From contig JAHZAW010000036.1 in assembly GCA_019423725.1 (NCBI GenBank), forward strand, positions 15,762 through 47,819: 32,058 nucleotides of DNA, given 5' to 3'. The notes below the pieces were generated by a model, which was not told the DNA's origin, did no database searches, and saw only the letters and a list, made by a program, of their open reading frames with translations. A program made the position numbers and the translations under genes. Source of the DNA: Clostridiales bacterium (GTDB taxonomy: Bacteria > Bacillota > Clostridia > Lachnospirales > Anaerotignaceae). This document shows, piece after piece, positions 1 to 8,861 of this stretch (within the stretch, counting starts at the first letter, position 1; each line of letters starts with the position of its first letter).

Positions 1-1791
1 GGGGGGCTGGTCAGGGGCCCTGGCGGACAGAAGAGGGGTGCGTCCGGGTGGGCCTTCTAAGATCACCGTATCAATGTGGGCATCTTCATTTCGGACACAT
101 ATCTCTGCCTCTGATATACCTTCCGGAAGCTGGACAGTGAGCATATCATCTCCATACCAGCACTCGCCGTTTTCTTCCCAAAGGGTTTCAGGCATATCCA
201 ATGTCTGTATGGATACTCCGTCAGCCAAAACCTCCAGCTGGGCATTGGGGCCGGACTTGCCAACATGGATTGACAAGTTGGCTCCGCTTATTTCTCCTTG
301 AAGCGTCAGAGGTGAATTCAAGGTAGATATCTGCCAGGCGGGCAGGACAGGCATTGGCCAGCAGGACTCAAAATAATCTCCAGTACCTGAGCCTGTGTCG
401 CCAGTGGTGATATTTATGGGATAGTAAGGGTGGCATCCCACAGCTATCCCTAAGGAAGCAGTAAAGTCCAGCCATTCTGTGGACGGTCCTGAAAATGAGT
501 GGAGCAGTACACGCTCACCGTCTTCTGAACGAATGGATGATACCATTCTGCTGAAATTCTCAGCCTGGTAGTTGTAGTCGTCCTCCTGGGGCTGTATTTC
601 GTTGCTTAGATCGAAGGTAAGATATTTGCTTGATATACCCTTATAACGGCGGGCAAGCATGGTCCAGTAGTCGCTTACCAATGACCATTCAGCGTCATTT
701 TCAGGCATCATATTTGGAGAATCGTCCAGCTTGCAGTTTCCGTTCTCATCCAGATAAAATCCCATGGATATTTGAATATGTACTCCATGTTCTATTCCCC
801 AGGCTATGAGCTGGTCCAGCTCCTTAAGCTCGTTTTCATTAATGAGACGTCCGTCCTCCGGATAATCGGGGAAACGGAGCGTGTCAAAGCCAAAGAACAG
901 ACGTAGAAAATTGAAGCCATTATCCGCCAGAAAGACGACATCAGACTCTCTAAAGTGTCTGTAAATATGGCGTCCATCCTTACAGGAGCTGAGGCCGGCT
1001 CCCTTCCATTCCGATGGAAGCTGACTCTGGGTGACTTCCGGAAGGGATGACTCCGCGGATAGAAGCTGGTCCGTAATGATCGAATTGTCATAGCCTCCAG
1101 CTTCAGTTACAGAAATATATACTGGTTCATCCGCCGTTATTTTGGCATTGGATTCAATAAGTCTTGTTATGGCACGGACGGCATCTTCGCAGCTCACATC
1201 CTGACCAAAATCATAGGTCATATCTTCTGCCGGCTCAAAGGGAAGCAGCCCGGAGATGACGGAAGGCGTTCGTTCAAAATGCCATGCGGCATGTTCCATG
1301 ATATTGTACTCAGGGCTGCCATCCTCTGTGGCAGTGTATGGCTCCTGCCAGTTGGGGAAAAGGTCATAGTCTCTGGATAAACCATGCCACCAGTCATCAG
1401 CGGTGGATTTTCCTTCCCAGTCTGTCAGACCGGTCTCCTCATGGTCTATTCCCATGACTATGGATGCTTCAAACATGGCCAGCAGGGCATCATCCCTCTG
1501 CATGGGCTCATCAGAGAGAAGGGCGTCTGCCGCCAGTCCCTCCCAAGCCGGGATAAATTCTTCCCCTCGCATTTCCACTACCTTTGTCAGAAGGGAGCAA
1601 AACTGATCATAGGTGATTGTTTTATCGAGGCCATCCATATATTCTTCCGATAATATGCCATATGTTTTAGCCCGTTCAAGCTCTTCATCAGTGGAAGACG
1701 GGGGACTTTGGCTTCCTGTCTTGTTTGTTCCACAGGCTGATAGGGATAAAACCATTGCAAATATGAGGGCAGCGCTGATAATACGTCTCAT
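1..1791 (-). CDS. Glycoside hydrolase (GH5-like) lipoprotein, 5' part only
   Basis: An open frame of 597 codons starts at 1791 and runs off the left edge without a stop. The start has the ribosome binding site AAAGGAGG. Residues 1-20 form a lipoprotein signal peptide ending in the lipobox LSAC (Cys20), so the protein is probably anchored outside the membrane. Residues about 35-115 look like a degenerate S-layer-homology-type helical region (pattern AKTYGILSEEY and ITYDQF). From about residue 270 the pattern is that of a GH5-type TIM-barrel: NFLRLFFGFD, a run around ELDQLIAWGIEHGVHIQIS, then DLSNEIQP with Glu398 in the place of the acid/base Glu of GH5, and HPYYP (His454). After residue 480 there is a beta-rich segment that may be an inserted carbohydrate-binding region. 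The nucleophile Glu would lie beyond the edge. The substrate cannot be told; GH5-like is a motif-level call. Confidence 0.75.
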   Translation of the reverse strand, partial: MRRIISAALIFAMVLSLSACGTNKTGSQSPPSSTDEELERAKTYGILSEEYMDGLDKTITYDQFCSLLTKVVEMRGEEFIPAWEGLAADALLSDEPMQRDDALLAMFEASIVMGIDHEETGLTDWEGKSTADDWWHGLSRDYDLFPNWQEPYTATEDGSPEYNIMEHAAWHFERTPSVISGLLPFEPAEDMTYDFGQDVSCEDAVRAITRLIESNAKITADEPVYISVTEAGGYDNSIITDQLLSAESSLPEVTQSQLPSEWKGAGLSSCKDGRHIYRHFRESDVVFLADNGFNFLRLFFGFDTLRFPDYPEDGRLINENELKELDQLIAWGIEHGVHIQISMGFYLDENGNCKLDDSPNMMPENDAEWSLVSDYWTMLARRYKGISSKYLTFDLSNEIQPQEDDYNYQAENFSRMVSSIRSEDGERVLLHSFSGPSTEWLDFTASLGIAVGCHPYYPINITTGDTGSGTGDYFESCWPMPVLPAWQISTLNSPLTLQGEISGANLSIHVGKSGPNAQLEVLADGVSIQTLDMPETLWEENGECWYGDDMLTVQLPEGISEAEICVRNEDAHIDTVILEGPPGRTPLLSARAPDQPP

Positions 1792-1830
1792 AAATAATAC
1801 CTCCTTTATGCGGCTTTGTAGATACCTTTA

Positions 1831-1865
1831 TTTTACAAAATACCCAAATGCCAGTCAAGCGCTTC
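1831..1865 (-). promoter_or_regulatory. Promoter of the GH5-like gene with overlapping LacI-type operator
   Basis: On the minus strand TTGACT (1859-1854) and TAAAAT (1836-1831) are separated by exactly 17 bases, placing the transcription start near 1824. The -35 box overlaps the palindrome AAGCGCTT (1858-1865), which fits the AAnCGnTT core recognised by LacI-family repressors and CcpA. That would suit a carbohydrate-induced or catabolite-repressed gene. The regulator is not in the window. Confidence 0.6.
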
Positions 1866-1973
1866 ACCGTGTAACAGTGGGATAGCGCAGATATGCCACA
1901 AATATGTATCGAGCTTAAAGGGCGGTATCCAACTCGATAAAAGCTGTTTTTACCAAAAATACCTATGGTTGAT

Positions 1974-2002
1974 TTGAGCTCTTTTTTTCAGTAGAATATT
2001 TA
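1974..2002 (+). promoter_or_regulatory. Weak candidate promoter for the 2129 gene
   Basis: TTGAGC (1974-1979) and TATTTA (1997-2002) lie 17 bases apart, followed by an AT-rich stretch. Both boxes are imperfect. The rest of the 1792-2128 gap holds the divergent promoter of the glycosidase gene, a small hairpin at 2054-2078 and the ribosome binding site GGGAGGG. Confidence 0.3.
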
Positions 2003-2053
2003 TAAAGGGAAATACTGACAACATTTGAGGTCATATAGAAACTTTTTGACTCC

Positions 2054-2078
2054 AAGCCTTATAGGTGCAGGCTTTTTT
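2054..2078 (+). terminator. Small hairpin with T run ahead of the 2129 gene
   Basis: AAGCCT (2054-2059) pairs with AGGCTT (2069-2074) around a nine-base loop and is followed by a T run. It lies downstream of the candidate promoter and upstream of the gene, so if functional it would attenuate transcription. The stem is only six base pairs, and I recognise no known riboswitch around it. Confidence 0.4.
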
Positions 2079-2128
2079 CGGCACTAAGGCAGACATATTC
2101 GATTTTATAAGCACAGGGAGGGATATTT

Positions 2129-3061
2129 ATGAAAAAACAAAGGATAGCAGCGGCAATCTTAGTATTCAGCCTTATGCTGGCCAATACGGCCTATGCCCAG
2201 GGCAGGATAAGCGGAAGGGTGTTAAAGTCAGATATAGAGGCTTATATAAATGGAGATCCCATAATGACATATAATATTGATGGATATACCGGAGTTATAG
2301 CTGAAGACCTGAGATATTACGGTTTTGATGTGGAATGGAGAGCGGACAGCAGGACACTTTATGTAACAAGGGATTATGATGATAACGAAATAAATGAAGT
2401 CCCTGCCGATAATATGGACAGACAGATAAACTATGCCTACGAAACGGACATAGTCGCATATGTTGATGGAAATGAGGTCAAGTCATTTAACGTAGGAGGA
2501 ATGACTGTAATATATATAAAGGATCTGGAAGCCTTTGGAAATGTGGCCTGGGACGAGGATAAAAGGGAAGTATCATACACAGACCGCAGGCCATGGACCA
2601 TTGAGCTCAAGCCATTGGATGAGGATTTCCAGCATGAGGGATTCGGACCATATAAGGATGGTATCAAAAGCATCAAAGCAGTTTTTACAAAAAATGACCA
2701 GGGTTCATTTGATGTGGAATCAGAGAACATTGGCCACCTGTCTTGGCTCAATTTGATATATGATAAAAAACAGGGAGGACTGCAGCTGGGATTTTCCTTA
2801 ATAGCCCATCATATGCTTGCTGACCAAGAATTTTCAAGTTTATGTACAAATATGTGCACCATAGGATACGATGGCTCACGGTGGCAGGAAACGCCTGAAA
2901 TGGCAAATGAGCATATGAAAATATTTATAAACGGAGAACCTGTGTATATTAAAGATGTGAAGATGGGAAAGGGAAACAATCATCAGGATTATTATTTCAT
3001 CCTTGATATGGATATACAGATGGATGATATAAATACATTGGCCTTGGAATGTAAAATTTGA
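2129..3061 (+). CDS. Secreted protein with two copper-amine-oxidase-N-like repeats
   Basis: 310 residues. The start has the ribosome binding site GGGAGGG eight bases upstream. Residues 1-23 are a Sec signal peptide ending in TAYA. Two related segments follow: residues about 35-80 (DIEAYINGDPIMTYNIDG) and about 107-152 (DIVAYVDGNEVKSFNVGG). They share the pattern of a short strand pair, a hydrophobic VIxxxDL helix and a W-D-xx-R-xx-xYT end, as in the Cu_amine_oxidN1 domain common in secreted proteins of Clostridia. This domain is structural and does not bind copper. The C-terminal half (about 160-310) is beta-rich and not recognised. The protein is exported, perhaps wall- or ligand-associated; function unknown. 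The next gene starts 29 bases downstream, probably on the same transcript. Confidence 0.7.
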   Translation: MKKQRIAAAILVFSLMLANTAYAQGRISGRVLKSDIEAYINGDPIMTYNIDGYTGVIAEDLRYYGFDVEWRADSRTLYVTRDYDDNEINEVPADNMDRQINYAYETDIVAYVDGNEVKSFNVGGMTVIYIKDLEAFGNVAWDEDKREVSYTDRRPWTIELKPLDEDFQHEGFGPYKDGIKSIKAVFTKNDQGSFDVESENIGHLSWLNLIYDKKQGGLQLGFSLIAHHMLADQEFSSLCTNMCTIGYDGSRWQETPEMANEHMKIFINGEPVYIKDVKMGKGNNHQDYYFILDMDIQMDDINTLALECKI

Positions 3062-3089
3062 GACAGTAATTAAGGAACGGAGAAAGACA

Positions 3090-3536
3090 ATGAAAATAAG
3101 ACAGGCTGAAAAGAATGACATAAACGGCTGGATGGAACTGGTGGAAAAGTTAAAGCATATATTCCCCGGACTTGAAAGCAGCGAGGCGCTTTTGGAGCAT
3201 AAAAATACCGTGCTGGAGTTTATGGATAAAGGACTTGCCCTGTGTGCTGAAGAAGATGGAAAGATAATAGGAATACTGCTGTTTTTAAAGGAAGAGGGGC
3301 AGTTATGTTTCCTGGCAGTTGATCCGGAATATAGAAGGAACCATGCCGCTGAGATGATGGTAAAAGAGGCATTAGGGCAGATGCCTGAAAATATCGATGT
3401 GGCTGTTACTACCTACCGTGAAGGCAGCCCCGAAGGACGCGCCGCCAGGGCATTTTACAAAGCCTTAGGCTTTGAAGAAGGGGAGCTTAAAGAGGAGTTT
3501 GGAAGCCCGGTGCAGGAGTTTATTTTGAAAAGATGA
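3090..3536 (+). CDS. GNAT-family N-acetyltransferase
   Basis: 148 residues, the usual length of a single-domain GNAT protein, with ribosome binding site CGGAG. The acetyl-CoA binding region is at about residues 78-105: the strand QLCFLAVDPEYRR, then a helix beginning NHAAEMMVKEAL. The loop departs from the canonical R/Q-x-x-G-x-G/A (here RRNHAA). The C-terminal part ARAFYKALGFEEGE is the typical GNAT last helix and strand. It transfers an acetyl group from acetyl-CoA to an amine; the substrate is unknown. It lies 28 bases after the secreted-protein gene and is closed by a strong terminator. Confidence 0.8.
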   Translation: MKIRQAEKNDINGWMELVEKLKHIFPGLESSEALLEHKNTVLEFMDKGLALCAEEDGKIIGILLFLKEEGQLCFLAVDPEYRRNHAAEMMVKEALGQMPENIDVAVTTYREGSPEGRAARAFYKALGFEEGELKEEFGSPVQEFILKR

Positions 3537-3580
3537 GAAAATCCTTTATCAAAAACTGTTTATACATACTTAAAGATGGG

Positions 3581-3613
3581 AAAAGGGACAGGAATTATTT
3601 CCTGTCCCTTTTT
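3581..3613 (+). terminator. Rho-independent terminator
   Basis: AAAAGGGACAGGAA pairs with TTCCTGTCCCTTTT around the loop TTAT, followed by T residues. It closes the 2129-3536 unit. As the stem is flanked by A and T tracts it may also act on the convergent carboxylase transcript. Confidence 0.9.
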
Positions 3614-3675
3614 AATATGTTTATAAATTAGTGATACTGAAAGCAAGTATAAGTTTAATTTTCAGCCGGTTTATG

Positions 3676-6600
3676 TCAGCATTTTATGCAGGCTACGGAC
3701 TGGCCGGCATTTATCTGTTCGCTCTGGTTTACGAATATATCCTCAACGACACCGTCGCAGGGAGCGTCAATGGAGAATTCCATCTTCATGCTCTCGATTA
3801 TTACCAGCTTATCACCTTTTTTAACGATCTCACCTTTGTGGGCGCCTATCTTCCATACACTGCCGGGCATATTTGAAACTACGGCTCTGCAGCCCTCAGG
3901 AATCTCGTTTTCAACGGGCGCCTGGTTTTCTTCGTGTTCTGATACGAATTCGTCCAGACCCTGGTCTTTCCAGCGCTGTCTTTCTTCCTCAAAGGATCTT
4001 TCCTGATGTTCCTTGAATACATGGGCGCTTTCCTTTATGCTCTCAAGGAATTTCTTGTATTCTCCAAGATTGAATGTGGTCTCCTCGATCTCAATGTTGA
4101 ACTTTCCTCTGGGGAAGTCCTCCCTCATTTTCATAAGGTCATCATGGCTTACGGGATAGAACTGAAGCTGGTCAAAGAAGTTAAGGAGCCAGGGCTTTCC
4201 TTCCTTGAAGCACTTGGTTGAACGGAGAAGGTTCCACATCTGAACGGTACGTCCTACGAACTGATAACCTCCAGGACCCTCCATACCATAAACACAGAGA
4301 TAAGCTCCGCCGATACCAACGGCATTTTCAGGCGTCCAAGGTCTTGCTGGATTGTATTTTGTTGTTACGAGCCTGTGGCGTGGATCAACGGGTGTTGCCA
4401 CAGGTGCTCCAAGATATACATCTCCAAGTCCAAGTACAAGGTATTTAGCGTCAAATACGATCTTTTTAACATCTTCTATGCTGTCAAGACCGTTGATCCT
4501 GCGGATGAATTCCAGGTTGCTGGGGCACCAGGGAGCGTTGGGCCTTACTGTCTTCATATATCTTTCAGCCGCAAGCTGTGTCTGGGGGTCATCCCATGAA
4601 AGGGGAAGTTTTACTATCCTTGAAGGTACAGTTATGCTGTCCAGGTCGGGCAGGTTTTTATCTGTTTCAAGGACAATCCTGCACAGTTCTTTGATATTGA
4701 TCTTATCTGAGTCAAAGTGGATCTGCAAAGAACGGATACCAGGTGTTATGTCAATGATAGGCAGGTTTTTCTTCTCCAGTTCCTGCATAAGGACATGTAC
4801 CTGGAACCTAAGCTCGATGTTGAGTTCCATTTCGCCATATTCGATCAAAATATATTCATCGCCGGAAGCTCTGATGGTTATTTCAAACCTTTCTCCCTTA
4901 GTCTCTCTTACGAGGACAGGGTATTCGCTGTCAAGAAGTCTTCCGCCGTTGTCAACATTTATTTCATTGAGTTCTGTTCCGCCCTCAAGGATGATCTTTA
5001 TGTTTTCTCTTTCAAGTTTTTTGAGAGCCTCTGCTTCCTCAAGGGTAAGAAGTGAAAATCTTACCTTATCTCCAGGGTGGAGCTGTCCAAGTTTCCATAA
5101 CTGAGCCGATGCCGTACATACTGAACATACGAATCCTCCAAGGCTTGGTCCATCAGGTCCAAGAAGTATGGACTGGTCACCGGTAAGGTCCATAGCACCT
5201 ATGGCATAGGCGTTGTCATGGATGTTTGAAGGATGAAGTCCGGCTTCTCCGCCGTCTTCCCTTGCCCAGTGGGGTATCTCACCATTTAATCTGACGCCTG
5301 TCCTGGCTGAGTTGAAGTTTACTTCAAATTCGCTCTTTACGAGGTTTTCCAAATAGTCCGGCTGGAGGAATTCCTTTGTACAGTGGGGTCCAGGAATAAC
5401 TCCTATGAGCCATTCATTTGTCATTTCCGGTCTGTATTTTTCGGGCAGGCTGTAATGTCTGTCTGTGGTATGTTTCTCGTTGAGCCTTACCACATCTCCG
5501 GCCCTTAAAGCACGGCCCTGATGTCCTCCGAAATTACCCAGGGTGAATGTGGAACGGCTTCCCAATATCTCTGGAACATCGATGCCGCCTGCAATGGTTA
5601 TATATGTACGCATTCCCTTTTCTGCCTGGCCAAAACTCAATACCTGTCCTGCTTTAGCTGTCACGGGTTCATACATGGGCACATCTTCTTCATCAAGTTT
5701 AGCCGACATATCAGCTCCTGTTATACAGAATGTTGCAGCAGTTCTGAATTTATATATTCCGCCCCTCATGGTTAGCTCTATTCCAGCACAGTCAGAGCTG
5801 TTTCCAAGGATGGCATTGCCGATCCTGAAACTATAGTCGTCCATGGCTCCGCAGGGAGGAACTCCAACGCCCCAGTAGCCTATCCTTCCGGGGAAATCCT
5901 GGATGGTGGACTGGATGCCGCCGTCTATTACTTCGATGGAGGCTTCCTCAGGCATAAAGCCATTGAGCATGGATGTGGCGAGTCTGCCTTTTCTGTAATC
6001 CTCAGTATCTACGAAGCTTGAGAGATACTGAAGGTTCGTTGTTATTCCATAGTATCTGGCGTTTTTAAGGACATAGGACATTTTTTCGATGGCCTTTTCC
6101 CTGGTATCAGCTGTAACGATGAGTTTTGCGATCATGGGATCATAGAATGATGAAACATTTATGCCGTCTGTTACCCAAGTTTCCACCCTTACATCATCGG
6201 GCATAACGATCTTATCTATTTTTCCTGAGCTGGGCATAAAGGAGTTAAGGCTGTCCTCGGCATAAATACGGGCCTCGATGCTGCATCCTTTGGGAGCTGA
6301 AAGTTTTTTCTGCATATCCTTGAGCTCTCCTGCTGCCTCAAGTATCATCCATTCCACCAGATCCACGCCTGTTACCTGTTCAGTGATACCATGCTCGACC
6401 TGGAGCCTTGTGTTCACCTCAAGGAAATAGAATGTCTCATTTTTTTCATCATAGAGGAATTCAACTGTTCCAGCGCTTCTATAACCGGCTGAACCGGCAA
6501 GGCTTTTAGCCGCCTTGAACATCTCTTCCTTTACCTCGGGCCTGATGTTTGGTGCGGGTGTTTCCTCCATTACCTTCTGGTTACGTCTCTGTACTGAGCA

Positions 6601-7281
6601 GTCCCTTTCACCTAATGTGACTACTTCGCCATACTGGTTTCCAAATATCTGTACTTCCACATGTCTGGCTCTTTCGATATATTTTTCAAGGAATGTTCCG
6701 CTGTTTCCGAAGTTAGCTCCTGCCAGGTGGCATACAGCATCAAAACAGTCTCTAAGCTCATCAGCGCTGTGGCATATCCTCATACCGATGCCGCCTCCGC
6801 CAGCGGTGCTTTTCAATATGACAGGGTATCCGATCTCATCAGCAGCAGCAACGGCCTCATCACAGTCTTTGATAAGGGATGTGCCCTCAAGAAGGGGTAC
6901 ACCGGCTTTGCGTGCCAGTTCCCTTGCTGTATGCTTAAGTCCGAAAAGTTCGATGTGTTCGCTCTTAGGTCCGATAAATACGATGCCGTTTTCCTCGCAT
7001 GCTTTGGCAAAATCCGTATTTTCACTTAAAAATCCATATCCGGGATGGATGGCCTGGGCTCCCGTATCCTTGGCAGCCTTTATTATTTTCTCGAAGTTAA
7101 GGTAGCTGTCCTTTGCCGGGCCGTCACCTATCAAAACAGCTTCATCGGCGTTTTCCACATGAAGGGAGTTTTCATCGGCCTTTGTATAAACGGCAACGGA
7201 TCTGATGCCCATTTTCTTTAATGTTCTTTCTATTCTTACGGCGATGGCGCCTCGGTTTGCTATCAGTATCTTTGTAAACAT
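3676..7281 (-). CDS. Biotin-dependent guanidine/urea carboxylase
   Basis: 1201 residues, full length for the urea-carboxylase family, starting at ATG 7281 with ribosome binding site GGAGGG. Order of domains: biotin carboxylase (1-445; HPGYGFLSEN, the ATP-grasp Gly loop near 163, ERDCSVQRR, EVNTRLQVEH); KipI/KipA-like carboxyltransferase (about 470-1090; YNPARPWTPENAVGIGGAYL, GPGGYQFVGRTVQMWN); C-terminal biotinyl domain with ESMKME, Lys1166 being the biotin site. It uses ATP and bicarbonate to carboxylate an amide or guanidinium nitrogen. Enzymes of this family that sit beside two urea-carboxylase-associated proteins and under a guanidine-I riboswitch have been shown to prefer guanidine. Both are present here, so guanidine carboxylase is the better name; urea carboxylase remains possible. 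It is the last gene of the minus arm; no dedicated terminator was seen beyond the shared hairpin at 3581. Confidence 0.93.
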   Translation of the reverse strand: MFTKILIANRGAIAVRIERTLKKMGIRSVAVYTKADENSLHVENADEAVLIGDGPAKDSYLNFEKIIKAAKDTGAQAIHPGYGFLSENTDFAKACEENGIVFIGPKSEHIELFGLKHTARELARKAGVPLLEGTSLIKDCDEAVAAADEIGYPVILKSTAGGGGIGMRICHSADELRDCFDAVCHLAGANFGNSGTFLEKYIERARHVEVQIFGNQYGEVVTLGERDCSVQRRNQKVMEETPAPNIRPEVKEEMFKAAKSLAGSAGYRSAGTVEFLYDEKNETFYFLEVNTRLQVEHGITEQVTGVDLVEWMILEAAGELKDMQKKLSAPKGCSIEARIYAEDSLNSFMPSSGKIDKIVMPDDVRVETWVTDGINVSSFYDPMIAKLIVTADTREKAIEKMSYVLKNARYYGITTNLQYLSSFVDTEDYRKGRLATSMLNGFMPEEASIEVIDGGIQSTIQDFPGRIGYWGVGVPPCGAMDDYSFRIGNAILGNSSDCAGIELTMRGGIYKFRTAATFCITGADMSAKLDEEDVPMYEPVTAKAGQVLSFGQAEKGMRTYITIAGGIDVPEILGSRSTFTLGNFGGHQGRALRAGDVVRLNEKHTTDRHYSLPEKYRPEMTNEWLIGVIPGPHCTKEFLQPDYLENLVKSEFEVNFNSARTGVRLNGEIPHWAREDGGEAGLHPSNIHDNAYAIGAMDLTGDQSILLGPDGPSLGGFVCSVCTASAQLWKLGQLHPGDKVRFSLLTLEEAEALKKLERENIKIILEGGTELNEINVDNGGRLLDSEYPVLVRETKGERFEITIRASGDEYILIEYGEMELNIELRFQVHVLMQELEKKNLPIIDITPGIRSLQIHFDSDKINIKELCRIVLETDKNLPDLDSITVPSRIVKLPLSWDDPQTQLAAERYMKTVRPNAPWCPSNLEFIRRINGLDSIEDVKKIVFDAKYLVLGLGDVYLGAPVATPVDPRHRLVTTKYNPARPWTPENAVGIGGAYLCVYGMEGPGGYQFVGRTVQMWNLLRSTKCFKEGKPWLLNFFDQLQFYPVSHDDLMKMREDFPRGKFNIEIEETTFNLGEYKKFLESIKESAHVFKEHQERSFEEERQRWKDQGLDEFVSEHEENQAPVENEIPEGCRAVVSNMPGSVWKIGAHKGEIVKKGDKLVIIESMKMEFSIDAPCDGVVEDIFVNQSEQINAGQSVACIKC

Positions 7282-7339
7282 ATTTAAGTCCCTCCGTTCT
7301 TAGTACATTTCTGCTTTGGGGAAACAGAAATAATAAGGT

Positions 7340-7366
7340 ATCTCCCTCTTTTTAGGAGAGGGAGAT
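7340..7366 (-). other. Intercistronic hairpin before the carboxylase gene
   Basis: A ten-base-pair inverted repeat (7340-7349 with 7357-7366, core CTCCCTCT/AGAGGGAG) lies between the stop of the 7375 gene and the carboxylase start. On the minus strand the following bases are not a T run, so this is not a terminator. It could be an mRNA processing or stability element that sets the ratio of deiminase to carboxylase. Confidence 0.5.
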
Positions 7367-7374
7367 GAGTTGGA

Positions 7375-8046
7375 TCATTTTTCAGCGTCCCATATAAGAA
7401 GTCTTATGGGAGTGGGGTTATAGTCGTTGCAGGGGTTGTTGAGCTGAGGGCAGTTGCTTATGAGTACCATAGTATGCTCAAGTGCCTTTACCTCAACATA
7501 TTTTCCGGGATTTGATACGCCATCATCAAATTTGAATCCGCCTTCCTTTGTAACGGGCACGTTCATAAAGAAGTTGATGTTAGGTGCAAGGTCCCTTTTT
7601 CCGAATATTCCAAGCTCATTTTCAGCCATCTGCAGCATGAAGCTGTCTCGGCAGTTATGAAGATGTATTTTTTCTCTGGCGTATCTTACTGTGTTGGACT
7701 GGGATGAGCAGGCGCCTCCGATGGTATCGTGTCTTCCAGTAAGGTCTGCTGTTATCTCAAGAAGAGGCTTTCCTGATTCTGTTCTAAGGATGCTTCCTGT
7801 GGTAAGATAAATGTTTTCCTGGCCGACGATGGTGGCAATGGCTCCATAGTGGTCCTCAGGGTTTGTCATATCATAAAATGTAGTATCAACTGCCTGGTTT
7901 CCGCATAAGTCTACGATCCTCAGTGACTGTCCGGGAAGAAGTTCGTGCATCCATCCTTCACCGGCTTTTACTGTCTTATCATAGATAGCGTCCTTTTCAT
8001 CAAGTGTACTTTCTTTTTTTATAAAGCCGTAAGTAGCTTCTGCCAT
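7375..8046 (-). CDS. Urea-carboxylase-associated protein (carboxyguanidine deiminase subunit), DUF1989
   Basis: 223 residues. ATG 8046 is preferred over an upstream GTG because GGAGGT stands seven bases before it. The sequence belongs to the DUF1989 / urea-carboxylase-associated family: GESLRI-like GQSLRIVDLCGNQAVDT, a central GGACSSQSNT, then GKRDLAPNINFFMNVPV. Family proteins encoded in pairs next to a guanidine carboxylase form carboxyguanidine deiminase (CgdAB), which removes ammonia from carboxyguanidine to give allophanate. This is the second of the pair and lies 20 bases after the first. Which subunit letter applies is not decided here. Confidence 0.88.
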   Translation of the reverse strand: MAEATYGFIKKESTLDEKDAIYDKTVKAGEGWMHELLPGQSLRIVDLCGNQAVDTTFYDMTNPEDHYGAIATIVGQENIYLTTGSILRTESGKPLLEITADLTGRHDTIGGACSSQSNTVRYAREKIHLHNCRDSFMLQMAENELGIFGKRDLAPNINFFMNVPVTKEGGFKFDDGVSNPGKYVEVKALEHTMVLISNCPQLNNPCNDYNPTPIRLLIWDAEK

Positions 8047-8066
8047 ATCAAACACCTCCGAATAAA

Positions 8067-8822
8067 TTAAAGTCCCATAAGGTTGTAGTAGTCCATTGTG
8101 TTTTCAAATGCCCTGTAGTTTTCAGGTCTCTTGTTAGCGCACTCATCTGTGAATATATCAAAGGGAGGTGCGTCATAAACTTCCATGGTAACTGGTACTG
8201 AAGGATATGTTGTCCTCTTATCCAAAGGATTAGGTGTATTTGATACGATGAGGATTATATCCATATCAGTCCTTAATGTGACTGTATCGCCTTTCTTGCT
8301 GTTTCCAAGGGCATAGTGCATGCTTCCGTCATCCTCGATGTATACCTTTGAGAAAAGGTTGACACAGGGTACAAGATCACGTTTGCCCATATTGTTCCTT
8401 ACAAGTTCCATTTCAAAGTTTTCTTCACCACAGCGCAGCCAGGGGCTTTTATATTCCTGATATGCTTCGTATTCTTCCTTGGTGTCTCTCTGGTAGCATG
8501 TAACGCCGTATCTTTCATCGGTCATCTTTCTTGTGGTATAGCCTGAAAGGGAATCATGCCAGCCTACACTGTCCTGTACGATGCTTGCCATTACCCTGCC
8601 GTTATCGCTCATAAGCACATTGCCCTGGGTAAGGAATGCTGTAAACTGTGCCTTAAGGGTATCGGGCATGTTGTATCTCTCTGAAACGTCCCTCATATTG
8701 TACATAAGCATCGATACATTGGCGTCATCGCCCAATGTCTTAAAGTGTATGTACTTTCCTCTTCCGATATTGCCTGACCATTTTTCGCCGGGTATAAGTG
8801 TTTTACTCCATATTTTCTGCAT
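8067..8822 (-). CDS. Urea-carboxylase-associated protein (carboxyguanidine deiminase subunit), DUF1989
   Basis: 251 residues. ATG 8822 (MQKIW) is chosen over an in-frame start 18 bases upstream because AGAAGG lies at proper distance from it. It is the longer of the two DUF1989 paralogues, with GEKWSGNIGRGKYIHF near the start, SVGWHDSLSGYTTR in the middle and GKRDLVPCVNLFSKV, matching GKRDLAPNINFF in its partner. It probably forms the heteromeric carboxyguanidine deiminase with the product of the next gene. It is the first gene after the guanidine-I riboswitch, 40 bases from the riboswitch terminator, so guanidine should switch on this gene and the two after it. Confidence 0.88.
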   Translation of the reverse strand: MQKIWSKTLIPGEKWSGNIGRGKYIHFKTLGDDANVSMLMYNMRDVSERYNMPDTLKAQFTAFLTQGNVLMSDNGRVMASIVQDSVGWHDSLSGYTTRKMTDERYGVTCYQRDTKEEYEAYQEYKSPWLRCGEENFEMELVRNNMGKRDLVPCVNLFSKVYIEDDGSMHYALGNSKKGDTVTLRTDMDIILIVSNTPNPLDKRTTYPSVPVTMEVYDAPPFDIFTDECANKRPENYRAFENTMDYYNLMGL

Positions 8823-8861
8823 AATATGACCTTCTTTCATTATTCGTTTTTGGCTTGTAAC

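Noticed and set aside
4352..5104. 250-codon open frame on the plus strand inside the carboxylase gene
   Set aside because: Ser/Leu/Arg-rich shadow of a conserved gene on the other strand, without homology or ribosome binding site.
3676..7281. Pyruvate or acyl-CoA carboxylase
   Set aside because: The biotin carboxylase is joined to a KipI/KipA-like transferase rather than a pyruvate or acyl-CoA transferase, and the neighbours are urea-carboxylase-associated genes.
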